From Paracyclopina nana (lineage: Eukaryota > Arthropoda > Copepoda > Cyclopoida > Cyclopettidae), in NCBI GenBank assembly GCA_019096065.1, contig JAGUCH010000005.1, positions 7,564,001-7,628,000 of the forward strand: a stretch of DNA of 64,000 bases. The letters are read 5' to 3'. Position 1 is the stretch's first letter; every line of letters starts with the position of its first letter. Below, piece after piece: positions 12,029-22,332 of the stretch. The notes under the pieces are model-generated. The model searched no databases and had not been told where the DNA came from. It was given only the letters and a program-made list of their open reading frames with translations. Position numbers and translations under genes: made by a program.

Positions 12029-12073
12029 AGACTAGATCAATGCAGAGTGGCCTCACATTCAAAGCTAGACAGG

Positions 12074-14347
12074 ATGAAATCAATATTGAAATATTTTTGT
12101 TTAGTTGCCTTATCTAGTCTCTCAGTTGCTCAGGTGTGTTTTGAGCCAGGGGAGTGTAAGCACAGCGACCTGCTCTCAACTTCCAAGGTGGACAGCCCTC
12201 AAGCTTGCCTGAAGGAATGCAAAAACTATCCCGAATGCAGCTGGTTCAGCTTCAATTCCGACTCGGACCTCTGCTACTTGCTCAAGTCTTGCAATTCCTT
12301 GTCAGATGAGATTTGCAAGCATTGCATATCCGGAGAGGTGGCCTGCAGCCCAAACGTTTGCGATACCACAGGACTCTGCCAGGTACCTAATTTTTCCATT
12401 TTATTTGGCCCCATCCATTTAAAGCATGTGAATTATGAAGGGAACACTCGAGTTTTCCGAGATAACGAACACCAAGGATGAGTGCTTGCTGAAATGTCAA
12501 TCCACAAAGGGATGTAATTGGTTTACCTTTGACACTGAGGCTCTCACTTGCTTCATCTTCAGCACTTGTCCCTCCATTGATGAGTCGATGACTGAGTACA
12601 TCTCAGGCCAACGGGAGTGTCGAGCCACTGATGAGCGAATGGGTAGCTAAAGTATCTCTAGGCTTGGACACCAATTCAATGTTAATTCCAGGACTCATTT
12701 TGGTTGCCACTGGCTATCCATATTATGAAAATGCAAGTATGATTGAGGTAATTGATGTTGAATCTCCTGACAATGGCTGGCAGCCCTTGGAGGACTTTCC
12801 AATAGGTAATAACAGTAAGGAAAAAAATTGATCACTGCGCCCTCTATAAGCAATTGGGCGCAGTATTTTCCTTCGTGCATGGCCTGAAAAAGTATTACTT
12901 TTTGCAAACTCGATGTTACTTATTTGTTTACTTCTTTTGCTACTTGGCAAAGACAAATTTTTGTACCATCAAAAACCGTTTTTGAGTTTTATTTTTTGTA
13001 CAGACACATGGAAAGGTCCATACAGCTAGAGTCAGCGGCGCGTTTGGTGAACCTAGTTGAGCCATTGGGTCATCTTAGCTGACCGCGCGGCGCGCTCATC
13101 ATGCCTTCCCAGGTGGCAGTGCACACTACTGAATTTAAGGCAATTTTGTCCTTAAAGTTGCACAAAATACCAGCCAAAACTGAATTTGGGAATATGCATA
13201 AATGTAGGGGTAGCTAATAGTAAAAGCATTGTACGCCTTTAGGCTGTCGGAAAACACTCATTATTTTTAGTGTCTCGTGACAATCACGACAATCTGGTGA
13301 CTTTAGCTTTTCTTACGTTTTTCACAAATCATGAGCATGGTGAAAAACAATCCAGGAATTACCTAGCTTGCTAGCAGTGCCCTCTATAATTTTGAAGTCT
13401 CACTGCTGTTCCCTATAGATGTTTATGGTGCAACTGGAGGACTGATTGATAATACATATCCCTTGGTGTGTGGTGGATATTCTGTAAACAAAAACCAAAT
13501 CTTAAATCAGTGTTACATCATTGGCCAACCTGATGCAGTCTCGTCAATGATCAGTAAGCGAGATTTTGCAGCCAGCATTGTGCTAAACAATTCCCTTTTC
13601 ATCTTGGGAGGTTACAGTAGTTTAGGTTGGTTGTCAACTAGCGAATTTGTCACCATTGGGCAGCCCTCAGTGGCTGGCCCAGACCTACCCAAACCTGTAG
13701 AAGGGCACTGCTTGATCAAAATCAATGAAAGTATGGCCATCCTGATCGGAGGATACTCCAGTGGTGATTACAGCAATGAAGTCTGGTACCTCAATCTTGC
13801 CAACTTCACTTGGACTGAAGGACCAAGCTTGGCAACTAGCAGACGTCTTCACTTGTGCTCATCAATGTTAGACAAGTCTGGTAAACAGTTTATAGTGGTT
13901 GGTGGAGGGAGCAATTTACATGGTAGGTTGGATTCAGTAGAAATACTTGACCTACAAAGCCAAATATGGACTCAAGGTACAAAATAAAATCACTCTCAAA
14001 AAGTAGCATTAATTGCATAACCATATGTCTTTTGCAGGTCCAGCATTGCCCTCCCCATCAGAGGAATGAAAATGCTACCTACTCCTGACAAACTAGGAGT
14101 TCTTGGGATAGGAGGAGAATATGGTGGTGAGTTAAAATCACATATCTGGAAGCTTCAATGTGGCTCAGAGATTCATGATTGCTCATGGACAACTCTAAAC
14201 CAAACACTGCAAGTGGGCAGGATGGACTTTGTTGCAATGTACATCCCAAATGAATTGGCTACTTGCGAAAATGATTCAAAAATGAATCAAATAACATCAG
14301 CATCAATAATTTGTTTTTTTGCTTTCACTGTCAATTTATCTATGTAA
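12074..14347 (+). CDS. Secreted PAN/apple-Kelch protein, copy A (last exon frameshifted)
   Basis: Exons are 12,074-12,382, 12,441-12,642, 12,692-12,805, 13,419-13,976 and from 14,038. Exon 1 encodes a signal peptide (MKSILKYFCLVALSSLSVAQ) and a first PAN/apple-like cysteine domain; exon 2 encodes a second (CNWFTFDTEALTCFIF). Exons 3-5 encode Kelch-type blades with GG doublets (LFILGGYSS, MAILIGGYSS, FIVVGGG). PAN modules bind proteins or sugars, and a Kelch propeller is usually a binding scaffold; here an extracellular role is inferred. In exon 5 a run of four C, where copy B has five, shifts the frame and gives a TGA at 14,067, so about 95 conserved C-terminal residues are lost. The exon-2 acceptor (ATTATGAAG) is also poor compared with copy C. 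The defect could be real or a homopolymer error in the assembly. Confidence 0.75.
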
Positions 14348-15243
14348 ACATTGAAACTTGACGAATAATTTTTGAAACAAGAAAATCAAAAATAAAAACT
14401 CCATTTTTCAAACGTTGGGCTAAAGGACATCAGTTTTGTATCAATTTGCATCACATTGTCAAATGCAGCTTTGTTTTGGCTTTCCAGATTTCAACTTTGG
14501 ACTTTCCATTTTTACTTTGGGTTTTCCACAATTAACTGTTGAGCTTTCAACACTTTTGAAGCTAGCTAGAAAACCCTGATCAAAACACTTGAGTTTTCTT
14601 TATTTTTTTCTCTTCATTATTATCAAATATTGTAGGTACAATGGTCAATGAAAAATCACACACTTAAAAGCAATAAATTATGAGGACAAAAACACATTTT
14701 ATTGTTTACTTTGTTGATTGAAATGCAAACATATTTTCAGGGTGGCCAAAAAATTGAAAGTGAATCTGTTTCAGTTTTCACAACATTTTTAATGTATTGC
14801 AGAAAAAAAGAAGTTCATAAATGCAACTTTTAGGCCTATTTACACTCGTTTTCCCTCCTGTAAATGCAAAAATTGAAGTTGTACATAAAAAAGACAATTA
14901 TAGTGAACACATTTCAAGTAGATGTAGTAGTAGTACAAAGAGGGCGCTGCTAAATGCGCGCAATTTTTTAAATATACATTACAAAGGCATTGAACATTGA
15001 AGCGTTTCAGTTACCTTGTGTACAAAGAAGAACGTTTTTTAACTTATTTTCTTAACCACTATTTTTATGCTATTAGAAAAACCAGACTTGAAAAAACGCA
15101 AAAGGCATTTTTTGTGATCTCTTTGGTATTTTTTTCTTCAAAAATTCCGGAAATTCCCTTCCGCATTAAGTCCAGTTTCCTATTATGCCTTAATTTCTCC
15201 GGGATTTTTTCCGGAAATATCCGGGAAAACGGAACCGGCGGGA
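14348..15243. other. Spacer between convergent PAN-Kelch copy A and RhoGAP tail
   Basis: It has an AATAAA near 14,391 on + and CTTTCC/TTTTCC-rich stretches near 14,470-14,560. No exon was recognised. The same spacer is repeated at 25,540-26,420 and 36,970-37,880. Confidence 0.6.
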
Positions 15244-15512
15244 TCAAATTCGGGGGAGTGAACGGTTGAGGCCAGCCTCTTTGATATTCCCGGAATCCGG
15301 CGGCTGATTGTTCTTGTCGTCCTCCGAGGCCGTGCGACACAACAAGTTGTGCCTCATTTCCGGATTTCCGGATTTCCCGGCGGCCCCGTTTTCCTTGTCT
15401 TTGCGCTTTGACGAGGATTGGCGCACCAAACGGCGCTCCTTGTTGTCCTTGTCGGATAACCGCCGGCGTAACCGGACATCCGGCTGTGGACCCGATGATA
15501 CAGTCTGCTGAC
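15244..15512 (-). pseudogene. Orphan copy of the RhoGAP last exon (copy A)
   Basis: On the minus strand an acceptor (AAATTGCAG) at 15,513 opens an 89-codon frame ending in TGA, rich in Lys, Asp, Ser and Asn, with SSSKRKDKENGAAGKS. It matches the terminal exon of the RhoGAP gene at 37,881-38,149 almost exactly. The penultimate exon is deleted in this copy and no upstream exons adjoin it, so it is a duplication relic. Confidence 0.8.
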
Positions 15513-15689
15513 CTGCAATTTAAACGAGCAAGGACTTGTAAACTTATAATTGATAAGACTTGACTTGAAATATTCAAGAGTTATCGACCCAAACTATACT
15601 TGCTAAATTAGACTCACTAAAGGTTCAGAATGGCCATTTTAGTGACTTAACCAAACTTGAATAAGTCTTGAGCATCTCAAGAAATGTCA

Positions 15690-16045
15690 GTGTAACATTT
15701 AGATGAAATGGGAGCACCATGGACTGAAATGGACTTGAAGTAGGCTCAATGGACTTGACATGAACTTGAAAAAAAATTGACATAGATTTGATATGGACTT
15801 GATATAGACTTAACATGGACTTGATATAGACTTAACATGGACTTGATATAGACTTAACATGGACTTAATTTAGACTTGGCATGGACTTGATATGGATTCA
15901 AAATAGATTTAAAATGGACTTGATATGGATTTAAAATGGACTTGATATGGATTTAAAATGGAGTTAATATAGACTTGATATGGACATTATATGGACTTGA
16001 TATGAACTTGAAATAGACTTTAAAATGGCTTTAAAAACTAGAAAT
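15690..16045. repeat. GGACTTGATAT minisatellite (copy A)
   Basis: Imperfect 12-bp words, ATGGACTTGATAT, ATAGACTTAAC and ATGGATTTAAA, fill the intron between the last two RhoGAP exons. Homologous arrays lie at 26,870-27,215 and 38,340-38,630. Confidence 0.8.
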
Positions 16046-16062
16046 GGAATTAAAATAGCCTT

Positions 16063-16482
16063 CACAGTGTTCCTGGTGAGGTTTTAACCTAAACTTTCTC
16101 AACCAACTTTATATTATACATTTTCTGAAAGCTGTTGATGAGGGCATTCCAATGGTGTAAACCATAAAATCCCCTGTCGTAGCTTCCCATAACATACGAG
16201 TTTAAAAAACCGCTAGCGCTCTCATATTGCAAGGTAGAGAAAAAATGCGCTTCAATTACCCCCTCTAAAATCGGAAAATGAACATATTATATTTTATACA
16301 AAATATCGAATTTGGACGTAATTCTTAAGTTACAATGTACTTTTGTCATTACTGTCATGTGGAAGATGAGAAAGGGTTGTCATTTAGCATTGTGCAGTTA
16401 CTTCGAAACCATGCCAGACATCAAAAATGTTTATAAAATATAATATGTTCACTTTCCCATTTTAGAGGGGGAAATTGAAGCG
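16063..16482. mobile_element. Truncated fold-back element (copy A)
   Basis: It has the left end (CACAGTGTTCCTGG) and middle of the 605-bp element that is intact at 27,240-27,844. The right arm and about 0.55 kb beyond it, including the RhoGAP penultimate exon, are missing here. Confidence 0.8.
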
Positions 16483-16761
16483 AATTGAACTTTTTTGACC
16501 GAGAAAATAGTTGATCATTTTGGCATGAATTGCTTAAATTAGCCTGGTATAATCGATAAATAGACACATAATAAGGTATGGAGAAAATAGCCATAAATTA
16601 GCCATAAATAAGCTGTTTAGAACACTTCTTCAGTAAGTGAATAATTGGCTTAAAATAAGCTTTCAATAGACTGCAAATTGGCTATTTATTAGCAACAAAT
16701 AAGTGAATTGCTCTAAGTGAATTCATTAATTAGCATCAAAATGCTAAAAAATAGGTATGCT

Positions 16762-17000
16762 GATATTGTACTTTTGACTTCCTGGCAATTACTCTTTTAC
16801 ATAACTACGCGACTAACCCTTTTCCTCCTTCCGCCTAACAACACACACACTCTTAGTATAGTGCCGTAACCTTGCACGACAGGTATATAAGCGCGAGTAC
16901 TGCAATAAAGAGATAGATTTGATACTGACTTTGAGCTAGCAAGTTGTGCTCATTCTGGCTCGCCATAGTGTTAGGATCTTGGGAAGTCCAGGATCCAATA
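16762..17000 (+). repeat. 5' LTR of the Gypsy element
   Basis: About 239 bp. An inverted TATTG...CAATA closes the LTR, two bases inside the left limit of identity. It carries TATATAA at 16,884 and AATAAA at 16,914. It differs from the 3' LTR only at 16,956 (T against C at 23,594). The sequence after it, TTGGTGGCATCTGG, is the position of the primer-binding site, though the tRNA was not identified. Confidence 0.9.
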
Positions 17001-17116
17001 TTGGTGGCATCTGGCTTTTCGACCTCACGTCCTCGTTTTTAACCTGGGGGAGGGACTCTGCCCTTTTTGCTTGCTTGCAAAAGAGCAGATTTTGTGCCGG
17101 AATATAGTCAGTGTAT

Positions 17117-18205
17117 ATGCCTGGCTCAGGACGAGTTGCAGGTGAAGAAGACGTACCAGTGGAGCCTGGTAATCAAGAGGAGCCTGCGGGCAATTTGGAT
17201 CAATTGGGCAGTCACAGCACTACTGCCATGGCCAACAGGGCAATCAAGGCAATCGATTTGCCTGAGTTTTCTGGAGACAGATCGACGGACAAGCTTGGAC
17301 CTCGAGCCTGGGTGACACGCATAGATCACCTGCGTACAATTGTCAATCAAGGGGCTGCTGCTGCTGAACAACCCCGCTGGAGTGATGAAGCCACTGCAAG
17401 TTATGCAGCTTTGGCCTTGAAAGGCAAAGCAGGTCAGTGGTATAATATTTTGGCTGAGGAGAAGCGGACGCCCTCCACTTGGGAGGGGCCTAATGGATTG
17501 AAGAAGATTTTTCTTGCTCGTTTCCACCATGTGTGCACCTTGGCTGAAGAATCGGCAATTGAAGACTCCTTAGTACAGGAGCCTAATGAGATGGTCAAGG
17601 ACTTCTTTGATAGGGTCAAAACTGGGACCCTGACCTTAATGGAGAACTTCGCACCTTTGGAGAACACCCCCACCACTCTGGTTGCCGCGGGTAAACTGCC
17701 AGAGGTCCAAGAATTGGCGAAGAATGAGGCCTACCAATTTATGGTGAAGCGCCGATTTGTACACGGGCTCATCAAGACTATCAAGTCGCAGGTTGTGGTC
17801 CAAGAATACACCAAGTTGGAAGATATAGTTGGCTTCGCATCAAGAGTGGAAGCTTCATTTTCCAATGACAAGAAGGCTTCAGTACCACCACCAGAGGTTA
17901 ATGCCATCAAGATTCAAGATAAGGAAGATCAACCGGCCCAACCCAAGAATCAAGAAAGCCTCGAAAATACAGTGGAGAAATTCATTGACCTTGTCAAAGG
18001 TCGCCTTGGGGAACGCAGACCACCTAGGACCTCCCAGGGTAATCGCCTTAAATGCTGGTATTGCGACATTCCAGGCCACCGAGAGACGGAGTGTTTCAGC
18101 AAGAAAAGAGACCAGAAGAACAATCTGTATAAACCCAAGCCTGGAAGCAAGAGGGCCAGCGAAGGGAAGCAAGCTCATGAAGTTCAAGGTGATTTAAACT
18201 GGTAG
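17117..18205 (+). CDS. gag: Gag polyprotein of the Gypsy element
   Basis: 362 codons from the ATG at 17,117, with a nucleocapsid zinc knuckle CX2CX4HX4C (CWYCDIPGHRETEC) at 18,053-18,094 and a basic C-terminus. The central part (LPEFSGDRSTDKLGPRAWV onward) has the retrotransposon capsid pattern. Gag forms the particle that packages element RNA. It ends with TAG one codon after a U UUA AAC slippery heptamer that joins it to pol in the -1 frame. The frame is uninterrupted. Confidence 0.9.
   Translation: MPGSGRVAGEEDVPVEPGNQEEPAGNLDQLGSHSTTAMANRAIKAIDLPEFSGDRSTDKLGPRAWVTRIDHLRTIVNQGAAAAEQPRWSDEATASYAALALKGKAGQWYNILAEEKRTPSTWEGPNGLKKIFLARFHHVCTLAEESAIEDSLVQEPNEMVKDFFDRVKTGTLTLMENFAPLENTPTTLVAAGKLPEVQELAKNEAYQFMVKRRFVHGLIKTIKSQVVVQEYTKLEDIVGFASRVEASFSNDKKASVPPPEVNAIKIQDKEDQPAQPKNQESLENTVEKFIDLVKGRLGERRPPRTSQGNRLKCWYCDIPGHRETECFSKKRDQKNNLYKPKPGSKRASEGKQAHEVQGDLNW
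18193..18199 (+). promoter_or_regulatory. -1 ribosomal frameshift heptamer TTTAAAC
   Basis: In the gag frame the bases read GAT TTA AAC TGG TAG, so T TTA AAC fits X XXY YYZ. A -1 slip enters exactly the protease frame, which opens at 18,193. Immediately downstream GGCGGC (18,205-18,210) can pair with GCCGCC (18,233-18,238), giving a possible stimulatory structure. Confidence 0.8.
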
Positions 18206-18885
18206 GCGGCCGTCCCGTGCTCCAGCCGACGCGCCGCCCTGGTCTGGCCGCTTCAACATTCTCGATGCTACTCTCATACTTCACAACCATGACTGTAAGT
18301 CGACCTGTTACCAACAAACGGCCATTTTTGACTGTAACTTGCCACGGAGCAAACTTCAATTGCCTTTACGATACTGGTGCTAATATCAGCTTGTTGTCAC
18401 GCACCGCCTTTAGAAAGATTCCCATTGACAAGAGGCCTCAAAAAGTGCTAACTGCATCCCCGCTAAGAGCTACCTGTGCGTCCGGTACGCCGCTGCGAAT
18501 ACTTGGACTTTATCAGCTGCCATGTGACATCAAAGGAAAACAAACTCTGTGCAACTTTTATGTTTGTGACTCCTTAGACGTAGAAGGCATCCTAGGGGTA
18601 GACATTATCCATGCTGCTGGTTTGCACTACGACCCTGTCTCTATGGCTGTTCACTATGAGAAAACTTCGCCAACCGCTGCTGTCGTGCACAATGACACCT
18701 TTCTGCCAGCCAGAAGCGTCGCAACTGTCAAACTGTTAATTACTGATGAACAACGCAAACGACAACCTAATTTTGAAGGATGTTTCAAACTCAGAAACTT
18801 CGAGGATTCCATGGTGTGCGCAGACGACTGCCTTCTCCGAACAGACGAATTTGGACTCGCTACTGTGAAGATTACCAACCCTTGA
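18193..18885 (+). CDS. pro: Retroviral-type aspartic protease region of pol
   Basis: Reached by the -1 frameshift. The active-site DTGA lies at 18,370-18,381 (LYDTGANISLLS) and the flap-to-helix pattern ending GILGVDII follows, as in retropepsins that act as dimers to cut Gag-Pol. An in-frame TGA at 18,883-18,885 separates it from the reverse transcriptase. The frame is otherwise unbroken, so this is either a stop that is read through or a recent point mutation. Confidence 0.88.
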   Translation, partial: FKLVGGRPVLQPTRRPGLAASTFSMLLSYFTTMTVSRPVTNKRPFLTVTCHGANFNCLYDTGANISLLSRTAFRKIPIDKRPQKVLTASPLRATCASGTPLRILGLYQLPCDIKGKQTLCNFYVCDSLDVEGILGVDIIHAAGLHYDPVSMAVHYEKTSPTAAVVHNDTFLPARSVATVKLLITDEQRKRQPNFEGCFKLRNFEDSMVCADDCLLRTDEFGLATVKITNP

Positions 18886-21800
18886 TTGGAGCCCACTACA
18901 CTGAAGAAGGGGCTAAAAATTGGTGAACTTGTCAACGTTGATTTATCCAATTTTGTACCGTTTAATGATGTATTTGCTTGTGTTTCCAGCATTTCTACTT
19001 CGGGACAGCCACCTAGGCATGATCCCATGGTGAAGGAGTATATTAACAAGCATGCCAGACTTGACCACTTGACTCCTAATGAGCGTCAGAATTATTTAAA
19101 ACTGCTCTTAAACAATTCTGACGTTATTTCCATTTCAGAATACGACTTGGGTAAATGTACCCTAATGAAGCACAAGATCAATCTGACTAACAAGAACCCA
19201 GTGTTCAACAAACAATTTCCGATCCCTCAGAAACATTTGGAGCACATCAGTGAAAGTGTTGACGAATGGCTTAAAATGGGAATAATTGAGCCATCTGACT
19301 CCGAATGGAATTCCTCAATATTCTGTGTCCCAAGAAAACTACCAGATGGACAGACAGGCTGGAGACCAGTGATTGATTATAGAGGCCTGAATGCCAAAAC
19401 AGAGCCATCAAGCTATCGCCTCCCACTCATCTCCGAATGCATCGATGACATTGGAAGGTCAGGAACCCAACTTTTCTCACAATTAGACCTCCGCAATGGC
19501 TTTCACCAAATGCAAATGGATGAATCTTCCAAACACTTGACTGCATTTACTATCCCCGGGAGAGGCCAATTCCAATACTGCAGGGCACCGTTTGGACTTT
19601 GCAACATGCCCCTATCATTTCAACGTATGATGATGAAAGTGTTTGAACACCTAACTCCCAAGCGAGTTTTGCTTTATTTGGATGATATTTTAGTCAAGGG
19701 AACTGATCACAAAGACATGATTGCAGGTTTGGAGGAATGCTTTGCGCGGCTTCGGAGAGCAAATCTGAAAATCAACCTCCCCAAGTGCTCCTTTGGAACT
19801 ACTGAGTGCACTTATCTAGGCTTCACCTTAACACCTACGGGTTACCAACCCAATAAGAGGAAATTACAAGCCATAGAAGACGCTCCTCCACCTACTACTG
19901 TCCGTGAGATAAGGCAATTTCTGGGACTATGCAATTTCTTTCGGTCCTGCATTCCAAGGTTTAGCAAGCACTCACATGCGTTATCACAGTTAACCTGCAA
20001 AGACTCAAGCTGGCGCTCTGGCCCTCTGCCCCCTCAAGCCTTACAATCCTTTCAGAAATTGAAGGAGCTTTTGTGTAGTGAGCCTGTGTTGGCTTACCCC
20101 AAGCCCGAGCTCGACTACCATTTATATGTGGATGCTTCCCAAGGCACTGTCGACAACAGTTTTGATGGTGGACTGGGCGCTGTGTTCTTCCAGTACCAAA
20201 ACGATGAGCCTAGGGTAATCAGCTATGCATCAAGGAGTCTCCAAAAGCACGAGAAGAACAACACACCTTATCTACTTGAACTATTGGCTTGCACCTGGGC
20301 AATTGAACACTATGCTGTCTACCTTACTGGAACCAAGTTCACATTGTACAGTGATCACAAACCCTTGGAGAAGCTCAACAAGACCCATACTCGCACTCTT
20401 TCTCGCCTCCAGGACCTCATGATACAGCATTCATTTACGGTCCAATATTGTCCAGGTGACAAAAATCCTGCTGACTTTTGTTCTAGAAATGTGCCCGAGG
20501 CCTTGCGCCAAATCAACGCCTGTGTGTATGGGGTCTCTACAGAAGCCTTAGAGGATTTGGAAGTCATGAAGCAGCTGCAGAATTCAGACACGGTGCTTTC
20601 CGCTCTGATCGCCAAGATCAAGACCAATTTGACGCCATCTACTCCCGAACTGAAGCGAATTGTGAATAGATATGCCAGACATTGTGAACTCAAAGATGAC
20701 ATCTTGCTGATAACAATTGGACAACTAGGCCGCCGGGTTATTTGTGCACCGGCTATATGCCAGGCTGACATCATCAGTGCTGCTCATGCTGCCGTTGGCC
20801 ATAAAGGAGTTTACAAAACTTGTGAACGAATACGAGAACAATATTTCTGGCCGAATATGGTGGCTGACGTGGAAGAATACATTGGCTCATGCTGGAAATG
20901 TGACAAAAGCAAGCTAAAGTCACAACACCCCAACACTCCCTTAAACCCGTTATCACAACCTAGAGGGCCGTTTGAACGAGTGCACTGTGATCTCTTCGGA
21001 CCACTACGAACATCAGGTAGACAAAAGAAGTTTATCCTAGTCATCACGGATGCTTTCACAAAATATGCCGAATTTGTGGCATTGCCAGACAAGACTCCAG
21101 AGACAGTTAGCCGAGGCATTTTCAACAGGTGGATTTCGCGCTATGGATCACCATGCATTTTGGTAACCGACGGTGGTAAGGAATTTACAGCGAAGGTCAA
21201 TGATGAATTGTTCTCGCTACTGCAAATTGATAAGAAGAAAACTAGCCCCAGACACCCCCAAACTAACGCCGCAGCTGAAGTAATTAACAAGCATATCATT
21301 AGCTATTTGCAGAAAACGCTAGATTTGGATTCGACGCTTGACTGGGAAGAAATGTTACCAGCATTGCAACTGAGCTACAATGTGGACGTTAGTAAAGCAA
21401 CGAAAATGAGCCCGTTCTTCCTTCTGTTCGGGGTACACCCCAGGACCCCATACATGGACCCAAACATGGTAGACCACAAGTATTACGGTGATAGCTACAA
21501 AGACGAAATTGGAAAACGTCTCCAAATTGCGCGACGAGTGGCCGCAGAAAACAACATTCACTACAAGGAGTTGTACACTGCACAGCACAATGCCAAGGTA
21601 AAACAAGAAGACTTTAGGGAAGGTATGCTAGTGTGGCTACACAGACCTGAATTACGCAAGATCAACCCTAAAATTAATTCACCTTGGGAAGGCATGTATG
21701 TTATTGTGAGTCTGCAAGATGAGAATGCGCTCATCCAACACATGCAGACAAAGAAAACAAGATATGTGCACAAAGACAGGTTGCGAATTTGCAAATCCGC

Positions 21801-22332
21801 AGCCAACATGCCTGGGCCTACTCAGTCAAGCGCCTTGCCCGACGACCCAAAGCCAGACGTCACAACTCGTGCAGAAGAAAATGAAATGCACGCCTCAGAG
21901 ACAAAGTCTGGCTATATAAGGATTGAAGACGACGACATCACCATTCTTAACCCGCTGGAACCTCCGCCACAGCCCATCCCGATCAAAACTGATAATACTG
22001 ATCAGCCCTCTACATCTGACTTTACTCTGCCTAACATTAAAGAAGAACCCCCGAGTCCAGAATCTATTCCTGAAAGTCAACCCACGGGGCTGTTTCAGCG
22101 GTTACGGCAAGGTATTTCACCATTATCTGATTTTGGTACTGAACTAGGCAACCTGGTTGTTCCCCTCGACCCTGAAGCCCAACGCCAAACCCGTTCCTAT
22201 AAGAAGGCTCCTGCTCCCAGCGAACAACCCGCTACCACACGTAGAGCTGCGGCTGCAAAGAATATCGAGGTACAAGATCAGGTTTTACCTTCCAGACCAG
22301 TTGAATACAAGAAATACACGAAGAGAAAATGA
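18886..22332 (+). CDS. pol: Reverse transcriptase, RNase H and integrase
   Basis: A long intact frame in phase with the protease. RT catalytic YLDD lies at 19,675-19,686, and the GFHQM and FGLCNMP motifs precede it. RNase H shows YVDAS and SDHKPL. Integrase has an HHCC zinc domain (HAAVGHKG ... CWKC near 20,790-20,905) and the D,D-35-E triad (HCDLFGPL, LVTDGGKEF, AAAEVINKH). A C-terminal region with SPWEGMYVI resembles the GPY/F module, followed by an acidic, Pro-rich tail. The product copies element RNA to DNA and inserts it. All catalytic residues seen are present, so the enzyme looks functional apart from the upstream TGA. The ATG of the next ORF overlaps its stop (ATGA). Confidence 0.93.
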   Translation: MEPTTLKKGLKIGELVNVDLSNFVPFNDVFACVSSISTSGQPPRHDPMVKEYINKHARLDHLTPNERQNYLKLLLNNSDVISISEYDLGKCTLMKHKINLTNKNPVFNKQFPIPQKHLEHISESVDEWLKMGIIEPSDSEWNSSIFCVPRKLPDGQTGWRPVIDYRGLNAKTEPSSYRLPLISECIDDIGRSGTQLFSQLDLRNGFHQMQMDESSKHLTAFTIPGRGQFQYCRAPFGLCNMPLSFQRMMMKVFEHLTPKRVLLYLDDILVKGTDHKDMIAGLEECFARLRRANLKINLPKCSFGTTECTYLGFTLTPTGYQPNKRKLQAIEDAPPPTTVREIRQFLGLCNFFRSCIPRFSKHSHALSQLTCKDSSWRSGPLPPQALQSFQKLKELLCSEPVLAYPKPELDYHLYVDASQGTVDNSFDGGLGAVFFQYQNDEPRVISYASRSLQKHEKNNTPYLLELLACTWAIEHYAVYLTGTKFTLYSDHKPLEKLNKTHTRTLSRLQDLMIQHSFTVQYCPGDKNPADFCSRNVPEALRQINACVYGVSTEALEDLEVMKQLQNSDTVLSALIAKIKTNLTPSTPELKRIVNRYARHCELKDDILLITIGQLGRRVICAPAICQADIISAAHAAVGHKGVYKTCERIREQYFWPNMVADVEEYIGSCWKCDKSKLKSQHPNTPLNPLSQPRGPFERVHCDLFGPLRTSGRQKKFILVITDAFTKYAEFVALPDKTPETVSRGIFNRWISRYGSPCILVTDGGKEFTAKVNDELFSLLQIDKKKTSPRHPQTNAAAEVINKHIISYLQKTLDLDSTLDWEEMLPALQLSYNVDVSKATKMSPFFLLFGVHPRTPYMDPNMVDHKYYGDSYKDEIGKRLQIARRVAAENNIHYKELYTAQHNAKVKQEDFREGMLVWLHRPELRKINPKINSPWEGMYVIVSLQDENALIQHMQTKKTRYVHKDRLRICKSAANMPGPTQSSALPDDPKPDVTTRAEENEMHASETKSGYIRIEDDDITILNPLEPPPQPIPIKTDNTDQPSTSDFTLPNIKEEPPSPESIPESQPTGLFQRLRQGISPLSDFGTELGNLVVPLDPEAQRQTRSYKKAPAPSEQPATTRRAAAAKNIEVQDQVLPSRPVEYKKYTKRK

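Larger units (their letters stand above)
10409..12073. other. Intergenic region between PEBP and PAN-Kelch copy A
   Basis: It contains several AATAAA signals (10,413, 10,582, 10,621), a 454-bp MITE (11,113-11,566) and a likely promoter TATATAAA about 50 bp before the PAN-Kelch ATG. No protein-coding exon is visible. Confidence 0.6.

Noticed and set aside
15308-15511. Plus-strand open frame repeated in all three copies
   Set aside because: It is opposite the RhoGAP last exon, which has the splice site, the matching phase and a natural stop.
16762-17000. LTR starting with canonical TG...CA
   Set aside because: Identity of the two LTRs starts before TGTAC, and the inverted pair is TATTG/CAATA, so the usual TG/CA ends were not imposed.
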